Positions 19,767 to 31,787 of a stretch of 64,000 bases of DNA are shown here, in pieces. Both the position numbers and the translations under genes were made by a program. The DNA is taken from the NCBI RefSeq assembly GCF_023715745.1, contig NZ_JAMBOV010000002.1:1-64000 (forward strand). Direction: 5' to 3'. How positions within the stretch are numbered: the stretch's first letter is position 1; every line of letters starts with the position of its first letter. This DNA comes from Microbacterium oleivorans (lineage in GTDB: Bacteria; Actinomycetota; Actinomycetes; Actinomycetales; Microbacteriaceae). The notes beneath the pieces are model-generated. The model made no database searches. It was not told the DNA's origin and was given only the letters and a program-made list of their open reading frames with translations.

Positions 19767-22607
19767 ATGCCCGCCCGAGTACACGCGATCCTCGTCGTCC
19801 GCCCCCACGGACGAGGCCCCACGGATCTCCATCTGAGCCGCACCCTCCGTGCGCTCGCCGCGCAGACGCGCCGTGCCGACGTGCTGACCGTCGTGCTGTG
19901 CGGACCGGATGAGACCCTCACCCGCCTCGCATCCGAATCCGGAGCCGAAGCGGTCATCGTGGCCGGACGGAACACCGGCTTCGCCGAGGCGCTGCGCCTC
20001 GCCGGCCGTCGGATCTCGGGTGATGCCGTGTGGTTGCTCGCGCAGGACACGGCGCCGGCGCCCGATGCACTCGCCCGTCTGGCGGGTGCCCTCGAGACCG
20101 CTCCGTCGGTGGCGCTCGCTGCTCCCAAACTCGTGGCCTGGGACGACCCGACCCGGATCGTCTCGCTCGGAGTCACACTGACCCGGACCGGCCGCACCGT
20201 GGGGCTCGCCGACGGCGAGCTCGATCAAGGCCAGCACGACGCCGGTGAGGACGTCCTCGGCGCGGACATCCGCGGTGCACTCGTGCGGACGCCGGTATGG
20301 CAGGCCCTCGGCGGCGTCGACCCGGGACTCTCGGGGGCGGATGAAGGGCTCGATCTGGGCATCCGTGCGCGCCTCGCCGGTGGGCGCGTCGCGCTCGCGC
20401 CGACGGCGATCGTCGCGGTCGCCGGCGACGGCGTCGCGGGGACCCCTGGTGGGCGATCCGCGGGTGCTCGTGGCCGGCGGCTGTACGCCGCGCGCAAGGC
20501 GCAGCTTCATCGGAGGCTCGTCTACGCGCCCGCCCCCGTCGTTCCGCTGCACTGGCTGTCGCTCCTGCCGCTCGCGCTGTGGCGCACCCTGGGTCACCTC
20601 GTGGCGAAGAATCCGGGCAGGATCGGTCCGGAGTGGGCGGCATCCGTTGCGGTCCTCCTCGGGCTCGCCTCGGTCATCCGTGCACGGCGGACGATCCGGC
20701 GCACGCGGACGACGTCCTGGTCGTCCCTCGCGCAGCTGCGCATCGGTCGACGGGATCTCCGCGAACGCCTCGAAGACGAAGCGGATGCCGCAGCCGCGCC
20801 CCGCGAGGAGCTCCGCTTCTTCAGCGGCGGTGGGGCGTGGGTCGTGCTCGGCGCCCTCGCCACGTCGCTCCTCTCCTTCAGCGCCCTCCTGGCCTGGCCC
20901 GTGCTCGGCGGCGGCGGACTCGCCCCTCTCCGCAGCGGGGTCGTCGCCCTCTGGACGGATGCCGCGTACGGCCCGCGTGCGCTCGGATGGGACACGGTCG
21001 GTCCCGCAGACCCCTTCGCGGCGGTGATCGCGCTCATCGGATCGCTCTCGCCGCTCGCGCCGTCACGGGCGCTGGTGATCCTCTGGGTGCTCGCGCTGCC
21101 GCTGGCCGCGCTCGGCGGCTGGTTCGCGGCGACCCGAGTCACCGAGCGTTCTGTGCTGCGGTGTGCGACGGCGTTCGCGTGGGCGGTGGCGCCCACCTTC
21201 CTTGCCGCGCTCGTCGAGGGTCGTCCCGCCGCCGTCATCCTGCACCTGGCCCTGCCGTGGCTCGTCTACACCGCCGCCGCGGCACGACGCTCCTGGAGCA
21301 GCGCAGGCCTGGCGTCGATCGTCCTCGTCATCGTGGTCGCCTGCGCTCCGTCGGTCGCTCCCGCACTGGCCGTCCTGTGGGTCGCGGCCCTCATCCTCGT
21401 GCTCGTCGTGCGCCGCGGTCGCGGCGCGGGTCGGGTGGCCTGGCTCGTGATCCCGACGATCGCCGTTTTCCTTCCCCTCGTCTGGTACCACCTGACGACG
21501 GGCGATCCGCTCGCCGTGTTCGCCGATCCCGGCAGGCCGCTCGCCGTGTCGGGGAACCCGGACGGGCTCCTGCCGAAGATCCTTTTCGCCTTCGGCTATC
21601 CGTCGACCGACGGCGCCGGCTGGCTGCAGTTCCTCGGAGAGGACGGCCGCGCCTGGTGGGTCGCGGCGTTCACCGCCCCCGTGCTCGTCCTCGCCCTACT
21701 CGGTCCCGTCCTCGGTCGGCTTCTGCCGGCCTCGCTCGGACTCGTCGCTGCCGGTCTCGGTCTCGTGTCGGCGGTCCTCGCCTCGGGCGTCGCACTCACG
21801 GCCGGCATGTTCGGCCCCGTCGCGATCTGGCCGGGGAGCGCCCTGTCCCTTGCGTGGGCGGGCCTCCTGGTGGCAGCAGTCGCGGGGCTCGACGGGCTCC
21901 GCCGCGTCGATGCGCTCGTACCGGTCGCTGCCTCGGTGGTCATCGCCTTCCTCGCCGTCGGCGCCGTTCCGGCACTCACCGCCGTGCTCCGCGACGATGC
22001 AGCGCTCAGCGACGGACCGGCGAGCACGCTTCCCGCCTATGTGCAGACCGCTGGGAGCGAGGGGGAGCGCGACGGCGAACAGACGGCGACCCTCGTCCTG
22101 ACCGCGCAAGCGGACGCCGCGTACTCGGCTTCCGTCGTGTGGGGAGCGAGCGAGACCCTGGGAGGGCAGACCACCGTGCAGTCCACGCGTCCCGAGCTCA
22201 CGGCGGGAGACCGCGAACTCGCGCACGTGACCGCTGACCTGGTCTCCACCGCGACGGGGGATGTCGTCTCCGACCTCGCGCGCCACGGCATCGCCTACGT
22301 CCTGCTCGAGGAGGCGCCGGGCGAGAGCGACGTCGCGCGTGCGGCGCGGCTCGGCGCTCAGAATCTGCTCAATCAGCGCGCGGACCTCGTGAGCGTGGGC
22401 GACACGGCGCGGGGGACACTGTGGAGCGTGACGGGCGCGATCGCCGAGCGCACCGTCGACGACGCGTCCGGCCCGCATTCGACCCGCGTCGCCCTCCTGC
22501 AGCTCGGCGTGATCGTCATCGCGCTCCTGCTCGCCGTCCCGACACGTACCAGCCTGCGCGCCGGGCGCCGTCATCCGCGCATCATCGGCGAAGGGGCGCG
22601 GCTGTGA
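19767..22607 (+). CDS. Large membrane-bound family 2 glycosyltransferase
   Basis: This 946-residue protein has an N-terminal GT2-like domain (about 1-240; G-R-N-T-G-F-A-E-A at 71-79, L-A-Q-D-T-A-P as the DxD-like site, and G-G-V-D). It is followed by a long C-terminal region with roughly a dozen hydrophobic segments and a final extracytoplasmic part of about 150 residues before a last membrane span near 905-925. The same architecture recurs between whiB2 and DUF5719 in many actinobacteria, suggesting a conserved envelope role. The acceptor is not known. The stop overlaps the next GTG (GTGA), so it is made together with the DUF5719 protein. The GT metal site is degenerate in the segment I can read. 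Confidence 0.8.
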   Translation: MPARVHAILVVRPHGRGPTDLHLSRTLRALAAQTRRADVLTVVLCGPDETLTRLASESGAEAVIVAGRNTGFAEALRLAGRRISGDAVWLLAQDTAPAPDALARLAGALETAPSVALAAPKLVAWDDPTRIVSLGVTLTRTGRTVGLADGELDQGQHDAGEDVLGADIRGALVRTPVWQALGGVDPGLSGADEGLDLGIRARLAGGRVALAPTAIVAVAGDGVAGTPGGRSAGARGRRLYAARKAQLHRRLVYAPAPVVPLHWLSLLPLALWRTLGHLVAKNPGRIGPEWAASVAVLLGLASVIRARRTIRRTRTTSWSSLAQLRIGRRDLRERLEDEADAAAAPREELRFFSGGGAWVVLGALATSLLSFSALLAWPVLGGGGLAPLRSGVVALWTDAAYGPRALGWDTVGPADPFAAVIALIGSLSPLAPSRALVILWVLALPLAALGGWFAATRVTERSVLRCATAFAWAVAPTFLAALVEGRPAAVILHLALPWLVYTAAAARRSWSSAGLASIVLVIVVACAPSVAPALAVLWVAALILVLVVRRGRGAGRVAWLVIPTIAVFLPLVWYHLTTGDPLAVFADPGRPLAVSGNPDGLLPKILFAFGYPSTDGAGWLQFLGEDGRAWWVAAFTAPVLVLALLGPVLGRLLPASLGLVAAGLGLVSAVLASGVALTAGMFGPVAIWPGSALSLAWAGLLVAAVAGLDGLRRVDALVPVAASVVIAFLAVGAVPALTAVLRDDAALSDGPASTLPAYVQTAGSEGERDGEQTATLVLTAQADAAYSASVVWGASETLGGQTTVQSTRPELTAGDRELAHVTADLVSTATGDVVSDLARHGIAYVLLEEAPGESDVARAARLGAQNLLNQRADLVSVGDTARGTLWSVTGAIAERTVDDASGPHSTRVALLQLGVIVIALLLAVPTRTSLRAGRRHPRIIGEGARL

Positions 22608-23992
22608 CCGCGGCGCGACGCATCCGGCGGGGAGCGGGCGCCGTCGTGAGCCTCCTGATCGTCGCCGGCACGTTCTTCGTCGTCACGACACCCTGGGAGA
22701 GCGTGGAGCGCTCCACGCTGTCGATCACGACGCGGCCGGAGCCTGCGACATCCGTCCTCTCCTGCGACGGCCCGATCGTGGCGGCCGGGCGCGACGTCGA
22801 CGACCCCGGCGCACTGCAGGTCGCCGCGGGGGCGCAAATCGTATCGGGAACGGCGGCCGGGACACCGGAACCCGTCGTCGGCGAGATCGCCTCGGCGATC
22901 GAGGGAGCCGATCCCACCCCGTCCTTCTCGGCTGAGCCCGTCGACCGGGTGCGGGCGGACCTGGCCGCGGCGCAGTCCGCCCGTGTCTCCGCGGACGACC
23001 TCGCCGGATTCACCGCCTCGACCTGCGCGCCGCCCGCGATGGAGACCTGGCTCGCTGCGGGCAGCGGGCTCACCGGGGCCTCCGACCTCGTCGTCATCGC
23101 GAACCCGGGCGACGTCGCCGCACGGGTCGACCTCACGGTGTTCGGAGTCGACGGGCGCGTCGCTCCGGATGCCGGCGCGAACATCCTCGTGCCTGCGGGC
23201 GAGCAGCGGATCATCCCGCTCGCCGCACTGGCCCTGGGCGAGGCGAGTCCCGTCGTGCTGGTGTCGGCGACGCAGGCGCCCGTCCAGGCGATCCTTCAGT
23301 CGACGCTGACCCGGACCCTTGTCCCCGTCGGCGTCGATCAGGGCGGAGCGACGGGACTGCCCCAGACCTCGCAGACGATCCCGGCGTTCTCCGCCGTGGG
23401 CGGCGGCGATGAGCCGACCGACACCACCGTGCGCCTCCTGGCGCCGTCCGATGACACGACGGCGTCCGTGACCGTGACACCCGTCGGCGGGTCGATGACG
23501 GCGGCGTCGTTCCCCGACCTCGCGCTGACGGCGGGCGTGCCGATCGAGGTCGACCTCGACGCGCTTCCCGAGGGTCGCTACCGCATCGAGGTGCAGGCGG
23601 ATGCACCCGTCGTCGCCGCCGCGCACGCCTCCACCGGAGCGGATGCCGGTTCCGACTTCGCCTGGTACGGGACCGCCGACGACATCGGCGTCCCGACGCT
23701 CGTCGCCGTCGCGGACGGACCCCGGCCGCAGCTCGCCCTCGTCAATCCGGGAGCCGACGAGGTCGCTGCTGTCCTCGCGGGTGACGCCGGCGCCGGCGAG
23801 CCGCGTGAGATCCGCGTGCCCGCCGGCGGCTCGGTCTCGGTGGACGTGGCCGCGGGGGCGCTCTACCGGCTCGACCCCGCGGGCGGCACTCTACGGGCGA
23901 GTGTGACCTTCACCGCATCGGACGCGATCGCCGGGTACGCGGTCGTCCCGGCGGATGCCGCTGCCGCGCCGGTCGAGGTCCGGCCGCGCTGA
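22604..23992 (+). CDS. DUF5719-family exported protein
   Basis: This 462-residue protein has an N-terminal membrane segment (about 14-30, A-V-V-S-L-L-I-V-A-G-T-F-F-V-V) after Arg-rich residues. The rest is an extracellular part of repeating beta-rich units with N-P-G-D/N-P-G-A turns, characteristic of DUF5719. No catalytic motif is seen. It overlaps the preceding glycosyltransferase gene by four bases and probably works with it at the cell surface, though the function of the family is not established to my knowledge. It ends 28 nt from the convergent zincin-like gene. Confidence 0.75.
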   Translation: MTAARRIRRGAGAVVSLLIVAGTFFVVTTPWESVERSTLSITTRPEPATSVLSCDGPIVAAGRDVDDPGALQVAAGAQIVSGTAAGTPEPVVGEIASAIEGADPTPSFSAEPVDRVRADLAAAQSARVSADDLAGFTASTCAPPAMETWLAAGSGLTGASDLVVIANPGDVAARVDLTVFGVDGRVAPDAGANILVPAGEQRIIPLAALALGEASPVVLVSATQAPVQAILQSTLTRTLVPVGVDQGGATGLPQTSQTIPAFSAVGGGDEPTDTTVRLLAPSDDTTASVTVTPVGGSMTAASFPDLALTAGVPIEVDLDALPEGRYRIEVQADAPVVAAAHASTGADAGSDFAWYGTADDIGVPTLVAVADGPRPQLALVNPGADEVAAVLAGDAGAGEPREIRVPAGGSVSVDVAAGALYRLDPAGGTLRASVTFTASDAIAGYAVVPADAAAAPVEVRPR

Positions 23993-24020
23993 TCGGCTTC
24001 GCCCCGTCAACGGCGGAGGA

Positions 24021-24443
24021 TCAGAACCGGAAACGGTCGGGGCCGAGGTCCCACGGGTCGCGGTCGAGATACTCGGCGGCGGCACGGAACACGCAGCTCT
24101 CGATCATCATGCGTCGGTGCAGATCGTCGTTGCGGTGCAGACGCGCGAGCCGCTCGATCGGCAGCCGGAACAGCACGATCCGTTTCTGGTCGCTGTGGAC
24201 CTCCCACCGTGGGATCCCGTCGTCGTCGGCGGCCTCCGGCATCCACCCGATGTCGAAGCGGACCTCGCGGAGTTCGGGCCAGGCGCTCCGCAGGAACTCG
24301 ACGGCGGTCGTGACGGTCAGGTCGAACTTCTCGGCGCGGGTCTCGATCGCGGGGAGAGGCGGACGGACGACGGGGCTGCGGTCGAGGCGGCCATGCCGTC
24401 CGTGGCGGTCGGGGCGGGCGGTCGTGCGGGCGCGGCGCCTCAC
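24021..24443 (-). CDS. Zincin-like metallopeptidase-family protein, zinc motif degenerate
   Basis: This 140-residue protein matches the small family typified by M. tuberculosis Rv3259. It has P-x-x-x-x-R-A-E-K-F-D near residue 35, R-I-V-L-F-R-L-P-I-E-R in the middle, and a C-terminal helix ending E-Y-L-D-R-D-P. Family members are annotated as metallopeptidases. Here the helix that should hold HExxH reads M-I-E-S-C-V-F-R, so the zinc histidines are absent and peptidase activity is doubtful. GTG 24443 is preceded by AAGGTGGA and overlaps the stop of a 7-codon leader ORF. The family's position beside whiB2/DUF5719/DUF3499 genes is conserved in actinobacteria. Confidence 0.7.
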   Translation of the reverse strand: MRRRARTTARPDRHGRHGRLDRSPVVRPPLPAIETRAEKFDLTVTTAVEFLRSAWPELREVRFDIGWMPEAADDDGIPRWEVHSDQKRIVLFRLPIERLARLHRNDDLHRRMMIESCVFRAAAEYLDRDPWDLGPDRFRF

Positions 24444-24463
24444 GGATCCACCTTGCTCAGCAT
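24440..24463 (-). CDS. Possible leaderless mini-ORF (7 codons) ahead of the zincin-like gene
   Basis: ATG 24463 reads M-L-S-K-V-D-P-stop, and its TGA overlaps the GTG of the zincin-like gene as GTGA. A TAGGAT box ends six bases before the ATG, the ideal leaderless distance. Its likely role is to load ribosomes for coupled [11 protein letters not shown] rather than to make a functional peptide. Prediction only. Confidence 0.45.
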   Translation of the reverse strand: MLSKVDP

Positions 24464-24475
24464 GACGCCATCCTA
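24464..24475 (-). promoter_or_regulatory. Leaderless -10 box overlapping the bioQ stop codon
   Basis: On the minus strand TAGGAT (24475 to 24470) plus a 6-nt spacer leads to ATG 24463. The TAG of this box is the stop codon of the BioQ-like gene. Confidence 0.55.
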
Positions 24476-25093
24476 GGCGCCGCGCGCCCGCTGGGTCTCC
24501 GCGCGCCACGGCGCGATGCCGCGGGCGATGAGTGCGAGGACGGCCTCGACGCCGTCCTCCGCCGGGTGGGCGGCCGACTCGGGCGAGAGGGCGACCTCGG
24601 ATGCGGCGGCCCCCCAGGCATCCGCGGTCCGGCGCTGCTGCTCGTGGAACGTGACTCCGACGACGTAATGAGTGACCGCGTCGGCGACGACGTCGGCGGC
24701 GGGGGAGTCGTCGACGTCGCGGAGGGCGTTGTGCAGGGGGGAGGGGACGAGTCCGAGGGCGAGCGAGCTGGAGACGACCTCGGCGCCGTCGCGGTGGGCG
24801 AGCAGGCGGTCCCGGAGGCGGCGACCGAGGGCCACCGCGGCGCCCTCGAGGTCGTCGGGGTCGCCGGCCCGGAGGGCGACCGTGACGAGGATGCGGCTGC
24901 TCACGGCGGCCAGGAGTTCCTGCTTGCTCGCGACGTGCCAGTACAGCGCGCTCGGCTGCACCCCCAGCTCCTCCGCGAGGCGCCGCATCGAGAGGTCGGG
25001 GAGCCCGACCCGATCGAGGAGGTCGACGGCGGCGTCGACGACGTCGTCCTTCGAGCGGCGGGCGACGCGAGGGTTTGGATCGCGGGGGGTCAC
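24473..25093 (-). CDS. bioQ: TetR-family regulator, probably the biotin repressor BioQ
   Basis: This 206-residue protein has an N-terminal helix-turn-helix (V-D-L-L-D-R-V-G-L-P-D-L-S-M-R-R-L-A-E-E-L-G-V then S-A-L-Y-W-H-V) and a TetR-type ligand/dimer domain. It is divergent from bioYMN. The 53-nt gap holds a two-fold TGAAC-N3-GTTCA operator, close to the TGAAC-N3-GTTAC motif I recall for BioQ of Corynebacterium glutamicum. That combination makes a biotin-pathway repressor the best call. GTG 25093 fits a leaderless TAGGGT. The repressor would control itself and bioYMN through the shared operator. Confidence 0.82.
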   Translation of the reverse strand: MTPRDPNPRVARRSKDDVVDAAVDLLDRVGLPDLSMRRLAEELGVQPSALYWHVASKQELLAAVSSRILVTVALRAGDPDDLEGAAVALGRRLRDRLLAHRDGAEVVSSSLALGLVPSPLHNALRDVDDSPAADVVADAVTHYVVGVTFHEQQRRTADAWGAAASEVALSPESAAHPAEDGVEAVLALIARGIAPWRAETQRARGA

Positions 25094-25105
25094 GCGGCTA
25101 CCCTA
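25094..25105 (-). promoter_or_regulatory. Leaderless promoter -10 of bioQ, back to back with a bioY -10
   Basis: On the minus strand TAGGGT (25105 to 25100) and a 6-nt spacer precede GTG 25093. On the plus strand almost the same bases read TACCCT (25099-25104), a possible -10 for bioYMN. Confidence 0.55.
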
Positions 25106-25106
25106 C

Positions 25107-25136
25107 CTGAACGGTGTTCACGTGAACGCTGTTCAG
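25107..25136. promoter_or_regulatory. BioQ-type operator: 30-bp imperfect palindrome with two TGAAC-N3-GTTCA sites
   Basis: The left arm CTGAACGGTGTTCAC (25107-25121) and the right arm (25122-25136) are complementary at 13 of 15 positions. Each arm contains a 13-bp site TGAAC-N3-GTTCA (25108-25120 and 25123-25135). The operator lies between the shared -10 region and the bioY ribosome site, so binding would block both directions. Confidence 0.8.
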
Positions 25137-25145
25137 GAGGAAGAG

Positions 25146-25769
25146 ATGACCCCGCCGACCCCCGCGCGACCCCCGCGCCTCGACACCACCGACCTCGCCC
25201 GCGCGGCCGTCTTCGTCGGTGTGATCGCGCTCCTCGGCGCGCCAGGATCGTTCTCCGTCTTCGGCGGCGTGCCCATCACCGCCCAGACACTGGGGGTGAT
25301 GCTCGCCGGTGCGATTCTCGGCCCGCTCGTGGGCGCCGTCTCCGTCGGGACGCTTCTCGTCCTCGTCGCCGTGGGGCTGCCCCTGCTCGCCGGCGGGCGC
25401 GGGGGAGCGGGCGTGTTCGTGGGTCCGACGGCGGGATACCTCCTGGGCTGGCTCGTCGGCGTCGTGGTGATCGGACTCATCGTGCATGTCGGCGGACGCC
25501 GGCCGGTGTGGTGGCGGACCTTCCTCGGCGTCCTGATCGGTGGGGTCGTCGTGGTCTACGCCTGCGGCATCCCGATCCAGAGCCTGGTCATGCGCATCGG
25601 AGCCGATCAGGCCCTCCTCGCGAACCTCGCGTTCGTCCCGGGCGATCTCGTGAAAGCCGTCATCGCGACCCTCGTCGTGGGCGCGCTCGTGCGGGGGTAC
25701 CCCCGCGCCTTCCGGCGCACCTGGGCGCCGCGCGCCACCGCGTCGCGGGAGGAGACTCCGGTCCGGTGA
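25146..25769 (+). CDS. bioY: Biotin transporter S component
   Basis: BioY is the substrate-binding membrane subunit of the biotin ECF transporter. The 207 residues hold about six hydrophobic segments (from 20 to 185). The sequence F-G-G-V-P-I-T-A-Q-T-L-G-V-M-L-A-G is a BioY hallmark, followed by G-P-T-A-G-Y-L-L-G-W. ATG 25146 follows AGGAGG. The N-terminal 15 residues are Pro/Arg-rich and cytoplasmic. It heads bioY-bioM-bioN with overlapping genes and is expected to be repressed by the divergent BioQ-like protein when biotin is sufficient. Confidence 0.93.
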   Translation: MTPPTPARPPRLDTTDLARAAVFVGVIALLGAPGSFSVFGGVPITAQTLGVMLAGAILGPLVGAVSVGTLLVLVAVGLPLLAGGRGGAGVFVGPTAGYLLGWLVGVVVIGLIVHVGGRRPVWWRTFLGVLIGGVVVVYACGIPIQSLVMRIGADQALLANLAFVPGDLVKAVIATLVVGALVRGYPRAFRRTWAPRATASREETPVR

Positions 25770-26455
25770 CCAGCACCCTCCGCCTCACCGAGGCCTCGGT
25801 GCGGCTGGCCGACACCGACGTGCTCCGGTGCATCGATCTGGATATCGAGGCGCGGACGATCGCCGTCGTCGGCGACAACGGCTCCGGCAAATCGACACTG
25901 GCCCGTCTCATCGGAGGTCTCGTCCGTCCGACGTCGGGCCGGGTCGAGGTGCTGGGATCGGACGCGGTCGGGGATGCTGCGGCCCTCCGACGCCGCGTCG
26001 CGGTCGTCTTCAGCAATCCGGACGCGCAGATCATCATGCCGACCGTCGCCGAGGACGTCGCCTTCTCGCTGCGAGCGGATCGGCTGCCGCGGGAGGAGCG
26101 CGACCGCCGTGTCGCCACCGCCCTCGACCGGTTCGGCCTGACGGATCTCGCGGACCGGCCCGCGTACGAGCTGTCGGGTGGGCAGAAGCAGCTGCTGGCC
26201 CTCTGCGGCGCTTTCGTGCGCTCGCCGGAGCTCGTCGTGGCGGACGAGCCGACGGCGTTCCTCGACGGACGCAACGCCCACACCGTCGCCGCGCATCTGC
26301 TCTCCGACGCCGGTCATCGGCTGGTGGTCGTGACGCACGACCTCGACCTCGCCGCTCGCTGCGAGGTCGCGGTGCGCGTCCACGACGGACGCGTGGCAGC
26401 GGTGGGTGGAGCGGCCGAGGTGGTCGCCGCGCACGCGGCGAGCTGGCGATGTTGA
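25766..26455 (+). CDS. bioM: Biotin ECF transporter ATPase
   Basis: This is a 229-residue ABC ATPase of the CbiO/EcfA type that energises biotin uptake with BioN and BioY. Walker A is GDNGSGKST at 36-44. Next come the Q-loop region S-N-P-D-A-Q (EcfA type), the signature L-S-G-G-Q-K-Q, Walker B L-V-V-A-D-E-P-T and the switch H in V-V-V-T-H-D. GTG 25766 overlaps the bioY stop by GTGA. Its own stop lies seven bases inside bioN. Confidence 0.93.
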   Translation: MTSTLRLTEASVRLADTDVLRCIDLDIEARTIAVVGDNGSGKSTLARLIGGLVRPTSGRVEVLGSDAVGDAAALRRRVAVVFSNPDAQIIMPTVAEDVAFSLRADRLPREERDRRVATALDRFGLTDLADRPAYELSGGQKQLLALCGAFVRSPELVVADEPTAFLDGRNAHTVAAHLLSDAGHRLVVVTHDLDLAARCEVAVRVHDGRVAAVGGAAEVVAAHAASWRC

Positions 26456-27042
26456 CCGCCTACCGGCCCGGCAGGGGACCGTGGCACCGCATGCCGGCCG
26501 CGCCCAAGACGGTCCTCCTGCTCGTCCTGGTCCTGGCCGTCTCCCTGCTCCCCACCGCCTGGCCCGCGGCTGCCATCGCCGCGGGCGCCTGCCTCGCGTG
26601 TTATGCATCGCCGGGGGTCGGTGTCCGTGAACTCGCGCGGCAGGTGTGGGCGCTCCGCTGGCTGGTCGTCGTGGCCTTCGGCATCCCCTGCATCTTCCTC
26701 GGTGCGGAGGCGGCGCTCGTCGGCACGGTCCGCATCGTGGCCGCCGTGGCCCTCGCGGGTCTGCTCGCCCTGACGACTCCGGTCGCCGCTCTCCTCGACG
26801 TCGTCGAGCGTGCGCTGCAGCCGCTTCGCCACCTGGGGGTGGATGCCGATCGTGCGGCGCTTCTGCTCGTGGTCGCGCTCGGGACGGTCCCCACGCTGGC
26901 GCGCCTGGCGCAGGAGGTCCGCAGCGCACAGCGGGCGCGGGGAGCCCGCGGCATCCGGGGGTTCGTCGTCCCCTTCCTCGTCCTGGCCCTCCGCCACGCG
27001 GACGACCTGGGCGACGCGCTGACGGCGCGCGGCGTGCGCTGA
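26449..27042 (+). CDS. bioN: Biotin ECF transporter T component
   Basis: This 197-residue membrane protein couples the ATPase to BioY. There are about four hydrophobic segments (20-50, 65-85, 90-110, 130-150), and the C-terminal cytoplasmic part carries A-Q-R-A-R-G-A-R-G and a final A-L-T-A-R-G-V-R. These are the Arg-containing coupling motifs of EcfT/CbiQ proteins. ATG 26449 lies within the end of bioM, so [11 protein letters not shown] is coupled. No terminator hairpin is obvious before the DUF3499 gene. Confidence 0.9.
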   Translation: MLTAYRPGRGPWHRMPAAPKTVLLLVLVLAVSLLPTAWPAAAIAAGACLACYASPGVGVRELARQVWALRWLVVVAFGIPCIFLGAEAALVGTVRIVAAVALAGLLALTTPVAALLDVVERALQPLRHLGVDADRAALLLVVALGTVPTLARLAQEVRSAQRARGARGIRGFVVPFLVLALRHADDLGDALTARGVR

Positions 27043-27080
27043 CCCCGGCGCGGCATCCGGCTCGCAGAGCAGCGGACCGA

Positions 27081-27093
27081 TACCGTGGGCGCG
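27081..27093 (+). promoter_or_regulatory. Leaderless promoter -10 of the DUF3499 gene
   Basis: TACCGT at 27081-27086 with a 7-nt spacer precedes ATG 27094. This supports ATG 27094 over the in-frame GTG at 27085, which overlaps the box itself. Confidence 0.55.
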
Positions 27094-27300
27094 ATGCTCG
27101 ACAGACTCTGCTCCAAGGTGGGCTGCGCCCGCGAGGCCGTGACGACCCTCACGTACGACTACGGCGACCAGATGGCCGTGCTCGGTCCGCTCGGGGCCGG
27201 GAACGACCCGCACGCGCACGACCTGTGCGCCATCCACACGAGCCGCATGTCGGTCCCCAAGGGCTGGGTCGTCGTCCGTCACGAGACCCTCCGGGTCTGA
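27094..27300 (+). CDS. DUF3499-family small protein
   Basis: This 68-residue protein begins with C-S-K-V-G-C and has the conserved core A-V-T-T-L-T-Y-D-Y followed by H-D-L-C-A-I-H. It therefore carries three cysteines and two histidines that could bind a metal. This matches DUF3499, found beside whiB2, phosphomannomutase and sahH in actinobacteria; its function is unknown. A possible GTG start at 27085 would add three residues. It is shorter than some family members, which have a C-terminal tail. Confidence 0.82.
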   Translation: MLDRLCSKVGCAREAVTTLTYDYGDQMAVLGPLGAGNDPHAHDLCAIHTSRMSVPKGWVVVRHETLRV

Positions 27301-27310
27301 GTCCTCGTGG

Positions 27311-27322
27311 GAGAATGGGCGC
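27311..27322 (+). promoter_or_regulatory. Leaderless promoter -10 of sahH
   Basis: GAGAAT at 27311-27316, a 6-nt spacer and GTG 27323. The first two bases deviate from TA, but position and remaining bases fit. Confidence 0.4.
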
Positions 27323-28780
<1,458 letters not shown>

Positions 28781-28805
28781 CGCGGACGCACCCGCATCCG
28801 CGCTA

Positions 28806-28824
28806 CTTTTGACTGAGTCAAAAG
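28806..28824. promoter_or_regulatory. FurA-type operator: perfect 19-bp palindrome over the furA -35
   Basis: CTTTTGACTGAGTCAAAAG is a perfect inverted repeat around G28815. It covers the -35 hexamer TTGACT (28809-28814), so a repressor bound here would block the furA-katG promoter. AT content is much higher than in the surroundings. Confidence 0.8.
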
Positions 28825-28842
28825 AACGCGTAGACTGAGGGT
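28809..28842 (+). promoter_or_regulatory. furA-katG promoter (leaderless)
   Basis: TTGACT (28809-28814), 16-bp spacer, TAGACT (28831-28836), then 6 nt to GTG 28843. The transcript should begin at the furA start codon. Confidence 0.75.
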
Positions 28843-31654
<2,812 letters not shown>

Positions 31655-31670
31655 CACTGCAGGATCGATG

Positions 31671-31700
31671 CACGGCCCGTCCCTCCGGGGGCGGGCCGTG
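31671..31700 (+). terminator. Terminator hairpin after katG
   Basis: The left arm CACGGCCCGTCCC (31671-31683), loop TCCG and the right arm (31688-31700) form a 13-bp stem with one G-T wobble. No T tract follows, as is common in actinobacteria. Confidence 0.7.
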
Positions 31701-31787
31701 CGCCGTTCTGCCGGGCAGGTCACGGTTCGGTTACTGTGGACTCACCCGTGGGCGGAGCACCGGCATCCGCTGACCCTGAAGGACCCT

